This document shows positions 40,489 through 43,045 of a stretch of DNA of 43,045 nt, in pieces. Source of the DNA: Selaginella moellendorffii (Eukaryota; Streptophyta; Lycopodiopsida; Selaginellales; Selaginellaceae). Under the pieces are notes generated by a model. That model was not told where the DNA came from and did no database searches. It saw only the letters and a list, made by a program, of their open reading frames with translations. The stretch spans positions 144,959 through 188,003 of the forward strand of contig NW_003314310.1 of the NCBI RefSeq assembly GCF_000143415.4, in the 5' to 3' direction. The first letter of the stretch is position 1. Each line of letters opens with the position of its first letter. A program made the translations under genes and the position numbers.

Positions 40489-41930
40489 TCATACCAGTAT
40501 AGCAGTTTGCCTAGTATTCAACTCCTTCTGTGTGAAAAGATACACAAGTGGTTTGTGATTTGTCAACATCACAAACACTGTACCATAAAGATAGTGCCAC
40601 CACGTCTGCAAAGCATGAAAAATAGAGAGTAACACTTGCTCATATGTGGAATAGCGTTGCTCTGCGGAATTCAAAGTTCGACTCTCATATGCAATAGGCT
40701 GTCCTTCTTGCATGAGAACTCCTCCCAGTGCATAACCACTCACATCGCATGTCACCTTGTAAAGTTTCGATGGATCAGCAATGCAAAGCATTGGAGTCTC
40801 GCTTAGCAATTGTTTCAGTGCCACAAAACTCTCCTCTTGTGGCTTCTTCCACTTGAATGGCATATTCTTGCGTAACAATTGCCTCAAAAGAATAACCACC
40901 TCTGCAAACTTATGCTGGAAACATTGGTAGTAACTAGCTATACCAAGAAAACTGCGCAACTCGGCCACTATACTCGGTGTAGGCTAATTTTCCACCATAG
41001 CCACTTTCCTTGGATCCGTCTTAACACCCTTAGATGTCACAATATGGCCCAGATATTCCACCTCTGACTTTGCAAACTCACATTTGTTCTTCTTTGCATA
41101 AAGTTTGCTGTCTCGGAGTAACAAAAGAACCTTGCACAATGCACCTTATGCTCCTCCATATTCTTGCTAAAAACAAGAATATTGTCCAGGAAAATCTCCA
41201 CAAACTCATGAAGATGACGCCCAAATACCTCCGTCATCAACTAAGTAAATGTGGCTAGTGCATTCGTAAAATCAAACGGCATAACTATAAACTCAAAATG
41301 TTCAAAGCTTGTGTTGAATGCCATCTTGGAGATACATGCATCATCCATTGCAATCTGATGATATCCACTCCTCAGATCAATCTTGGTAAACAGTCATGCT
41401 TCACCAAGCTTGTCTAGGATATCATCCACATGTGGCATCGACATCTTATCCTTCACTATCTTCTTGTTCAAAGCGCGGTAGTCAATACACATTCGCATTA
41501 AACCGTCCTTCTTCTACACAAGCAAGACCGAAGCACCAAATGGAGACTTACTTAGCTGAATAATTCCAAACTCAAATAACTCCTTGACTTATCGTTGAAC
41601 TTCTTGCTCCTCCGCATAACTTAACCGAAATGGACGCCGGTAAATTGGCCGCGTCCCCAGCTCCAATGTAATCCCATGCTCCACACCTCGTAATGGAGGC
41701 AACCTATGAGGAAATTCAGATGGAAAAGCATCAAAAAACTTGTCAAGTACATCCCGTACTATTGCTTCTCCCCCACACATGCCTTGGTCCCCCAAGTCAC
41801 AAACAAACAGCAAGTAACTCGAAAGTGCTTTTCCATTATGACAAGCCGCTTCAAAGATGTAGCAGAGAGCAGAACAACTGGTGGTTGAATGCCCTTGTCA
41901 AACCACACATCTTTAACACCATCACACTCT
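40489..41930 (-). pseudogene. Family-A reverse transcriptase and start of RNase H
   Basis: On the minus strand: HGITLELGTRPIYRRPFRL, a stop after EEQEVQR, then [95 protein letters not shown] replaces the YLDD catalytic pair, so the second Asp is lost. RT thumb and RNase H follow: ELRSFLGIASYYQCFQHKFA, FKWKKPQEESFVALKQLL, YKVTCDVSGYALGGVLMQEG, QPIAYESRTLNSAEQRYSTY, FVMLTNHKPLVYLF. The frame ends after LNTRQ at ~40495, where homology stops. Several frameshifts, no integrase. Confidence 0.88.
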
Positions 41931-41932
41931 AG

Positions 41933-42382
41933 CTAGACACGCTTAATACTCCACTTTATCTTTGAATCCACCTTCACCAACCATGGCATCCCAAAAATGA
42001 AATCCACACGATGGATATCCACGAGATAAAAAGTCTCCAAAAGTGTGGTTTTGCTAACTAACACTTCCAGCTCCTTGACACAAGAATCGAAATGCTGAGT
42101 AGAGGTAGTTGCACCTTCCATCGTGTATGGAAGAACTCCACGTGTCACCAGGCCATGCTCCACAACAAACTTTGCCGAAACAAAGTTGTCATCGCTCCCA
42201 CTATCCAGTAAAATCCGCACTAGATCACCACGGAACACGCCCTCTAGCACTAAAGCTGATTCACGAGTATCCTCAAGCTCCATCTTGTTCCATACACAGT
42301 TGAGTTGACAAGCAATGATCAAAAGTCTCTTCCTCCGACCAGAATGGTTGTTTTCGTCATTCTCACACTGCAAAGTTTGCAA
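41933..42382 (-). pseudogene. Family-A aspartic protease
   Basis: A 149-codon frame with LVLEGVFRGDLVRILLDSGS, DDNFVSAKFVVEHGL, and VDFIFGMPWLVKVDSKIKW. LLDSGSDDNF is the D-S-G catalytic box and FGMPWL the second-half motif. It is probably still the right length for the domain. It ends in a stop at 41933, before the RT part, which continues as decayed sequence (DVWFDKGIQPPVVLLSATS). Confidence 0.85.
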
Positions 42383-42433
42383 CTTTTTAGTATCTGACTT
42401 ACCGTGAGTAGAAGATTGGCCATTCTTCTGGTC

Positions 42434-43045
42434 CTACTGCTTGTTCTTCAACTGTGGACAATCAACCTTGTAGTGTCCAAGTTCTCCACAATGATGACAA
42501 CTTTGTCTATAATTCTTCACAAAGAACTTCTGCTTCTTAGACCCCTTTGCATCCGAAGTAGTCACCACTGACTTCAACTTGTGATGCTTGTTCCCATCCT
42601 TGTGTCCACGGCGATCATCACAACGATTCTCGACAAAAGGACTCCGCGAACGCTTGCGAGACTTGTGCTTGTCATTGTCAAGTCGACGAGCTGCATCAAA
42701 GAGCTCCTCCAAACTCTTTGTAGGCTGAGAATGACGCAAGTGGTGCCGCATGCTCTCACTATGTAGGCCATCAATGAAGTAGGACTTGTTCTGATCTGGA
42801 TCCTTCGTTGGAACACGACTAATCAAGCGAATAAGCTTCTTAATAAAGTCCCTGAGTGTCATTTTCCCTCGCTGGAAATGTTGAAGTTCTGTACGAGCAT
42901 TCTTCATGTCGTAATGAGGGGCAAAATGTAAACGGAAAGCAGCCTCAAACTCATCCATGGTAGACACTGGTGGTTTCTTATCCGCAACACAGGACTCCTC
43001 AAGCCAATTCCACCATCGAAAACCCACATCACACAAAACCATTGG
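42434..43045 (-). CDS. Family-A gag, C-terminal 202 codons, open to the window edge
   Basis: Minus strand: MVLCDVGFRWWNWLEE, KKPPVSTMDEFEAAFRLHFA, HYDMKNARTELQHFQRGKMT, LRDFIKKLIRLISRVPTKD, SYFIDGLHSESMRHHLRHSQ, LEELFDAARRLDNDKHKSRK, an RS- and KK-rich basic stretch, then the zinc knuckle CHHCGELGHYKVDC (Cx2Cx4Hx4C, near 42455-42500). It forms the capsid and binds element RNA. It is open without a stop from the edge to 42434; the N-terminus lies outside. The copy at 7909-8495 holds the missing start (MANQVERW). It is the least decayed gag here. Confidence 0.9.
   Translation of the reverse strand, partial: PMVLCDVGFRWWNWLEESCVADKKPPVSTMDEFEAAFRLHFAPHYDMKNARTELQHFQRGKMTLRDFIKKLIRLISRVPTKDPDQNKSYFIDGLHSESMRHHLRHSQPTKSLEELFDAARRLDNDKHKSRKRSRSPFVENRCDDRRGHKDGNKHHKLKSVVTTSDAKGSKKQKFFVKNYRQSCHHCGELGHYKVDCPQLKNKQ

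Noticed and set aside
3000-43045. CRISPR array or prokaryotic operon
   Set aside because: No regularly spaced repeats with unique spacers. All coding traces are plant retroelements, and prokaryotic gene spacing is absent.

Overview
The window looks like nuclear DNA of a vascular land plant, from a heterochromatic, repeat-filled region. Evidence: almost every recognisable protein trace is Ty3/gypsy gag, protease (PR), reverse transcriptase (RT), RNase H (RH) or integrase (INT). Several elements use the plant-type primer binding site (PBS) for initiator tRNA-Met (TGGTATCAGAG). One miniature element (TRIM) carries 5S-rRNA-like sequence in its LTRs, as Cassandra elements do, and there is the tail of a plant-type LINE. 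I see no convincing intact host gene, no rRNA or tRNA gene and no CRISPR. The species cannot be named from this sequence.

Layout. 1-267: the 5' end of a minus-strand element (family A, ~225-bp LTR) that runs off the left edge. 268-1957: a decayed plus-strand integrase with its 3' end. 2095-4010: a decayed minus-strand gag-PR, split by an old 5S-LTR TRIM (3049-3576). 4700-5285: two fragments of the L-type LTR joined head to head. 5924-31264: a nested block. Family-A ends (LTR 5924-6152, gag 7909-8495, 3' LTR 31032-31264) bracket a plus-strand element D (end blocks near 8496-8606 and 30725-30837, pol 26056-30230). D holds a minus-strand element B (same-orientation LTRs at 9365-9653 and 22824-23114, integrase 10829-12700, gag 20930-21560). 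B is split by a complete 7.3-kb non-coding LTR element L (12701-20004, target duplication TCAGT). D also holds a tandem TRIM, later broken by an inferred 2.1-kb inversion. 32183-37343: a complete 5.16-kb minus-strand Ty3 element with gag-PR-RT-RH-INT, disabled by scattered stop codons. 37936-39997: the 3' part of a LINE ORF2 between two ~70-bp direct repeats that each contain a 25-nt hairpin. 40489-43045: a minus-strand family-A gag-PR-RT-RH that runs off the right edge.

How the parts relate. Nothing here forms an operon or pathway; the logic is serial insertion. Integrase reading frames continue exactly across element L, so its insertion point is certain. L encodes no protein and, if ever mobile, would depend on proteins from other elements. 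Most in-frame stops in the 5.16-kb element are explained by C-to-T or G-to-A changes, as expected from deamination of methylated cytosine in silenced DNA. The points most worth attention are the 5S-LTR TRIM with its reconstructed inversion, the non-coding L element with a 14-bp-periodic G-box array, an RNase H-like domain placed before RT in element D, and a GC-rich 1.7-kb segment inside a gag start bounded by 18-bp direct repeats.
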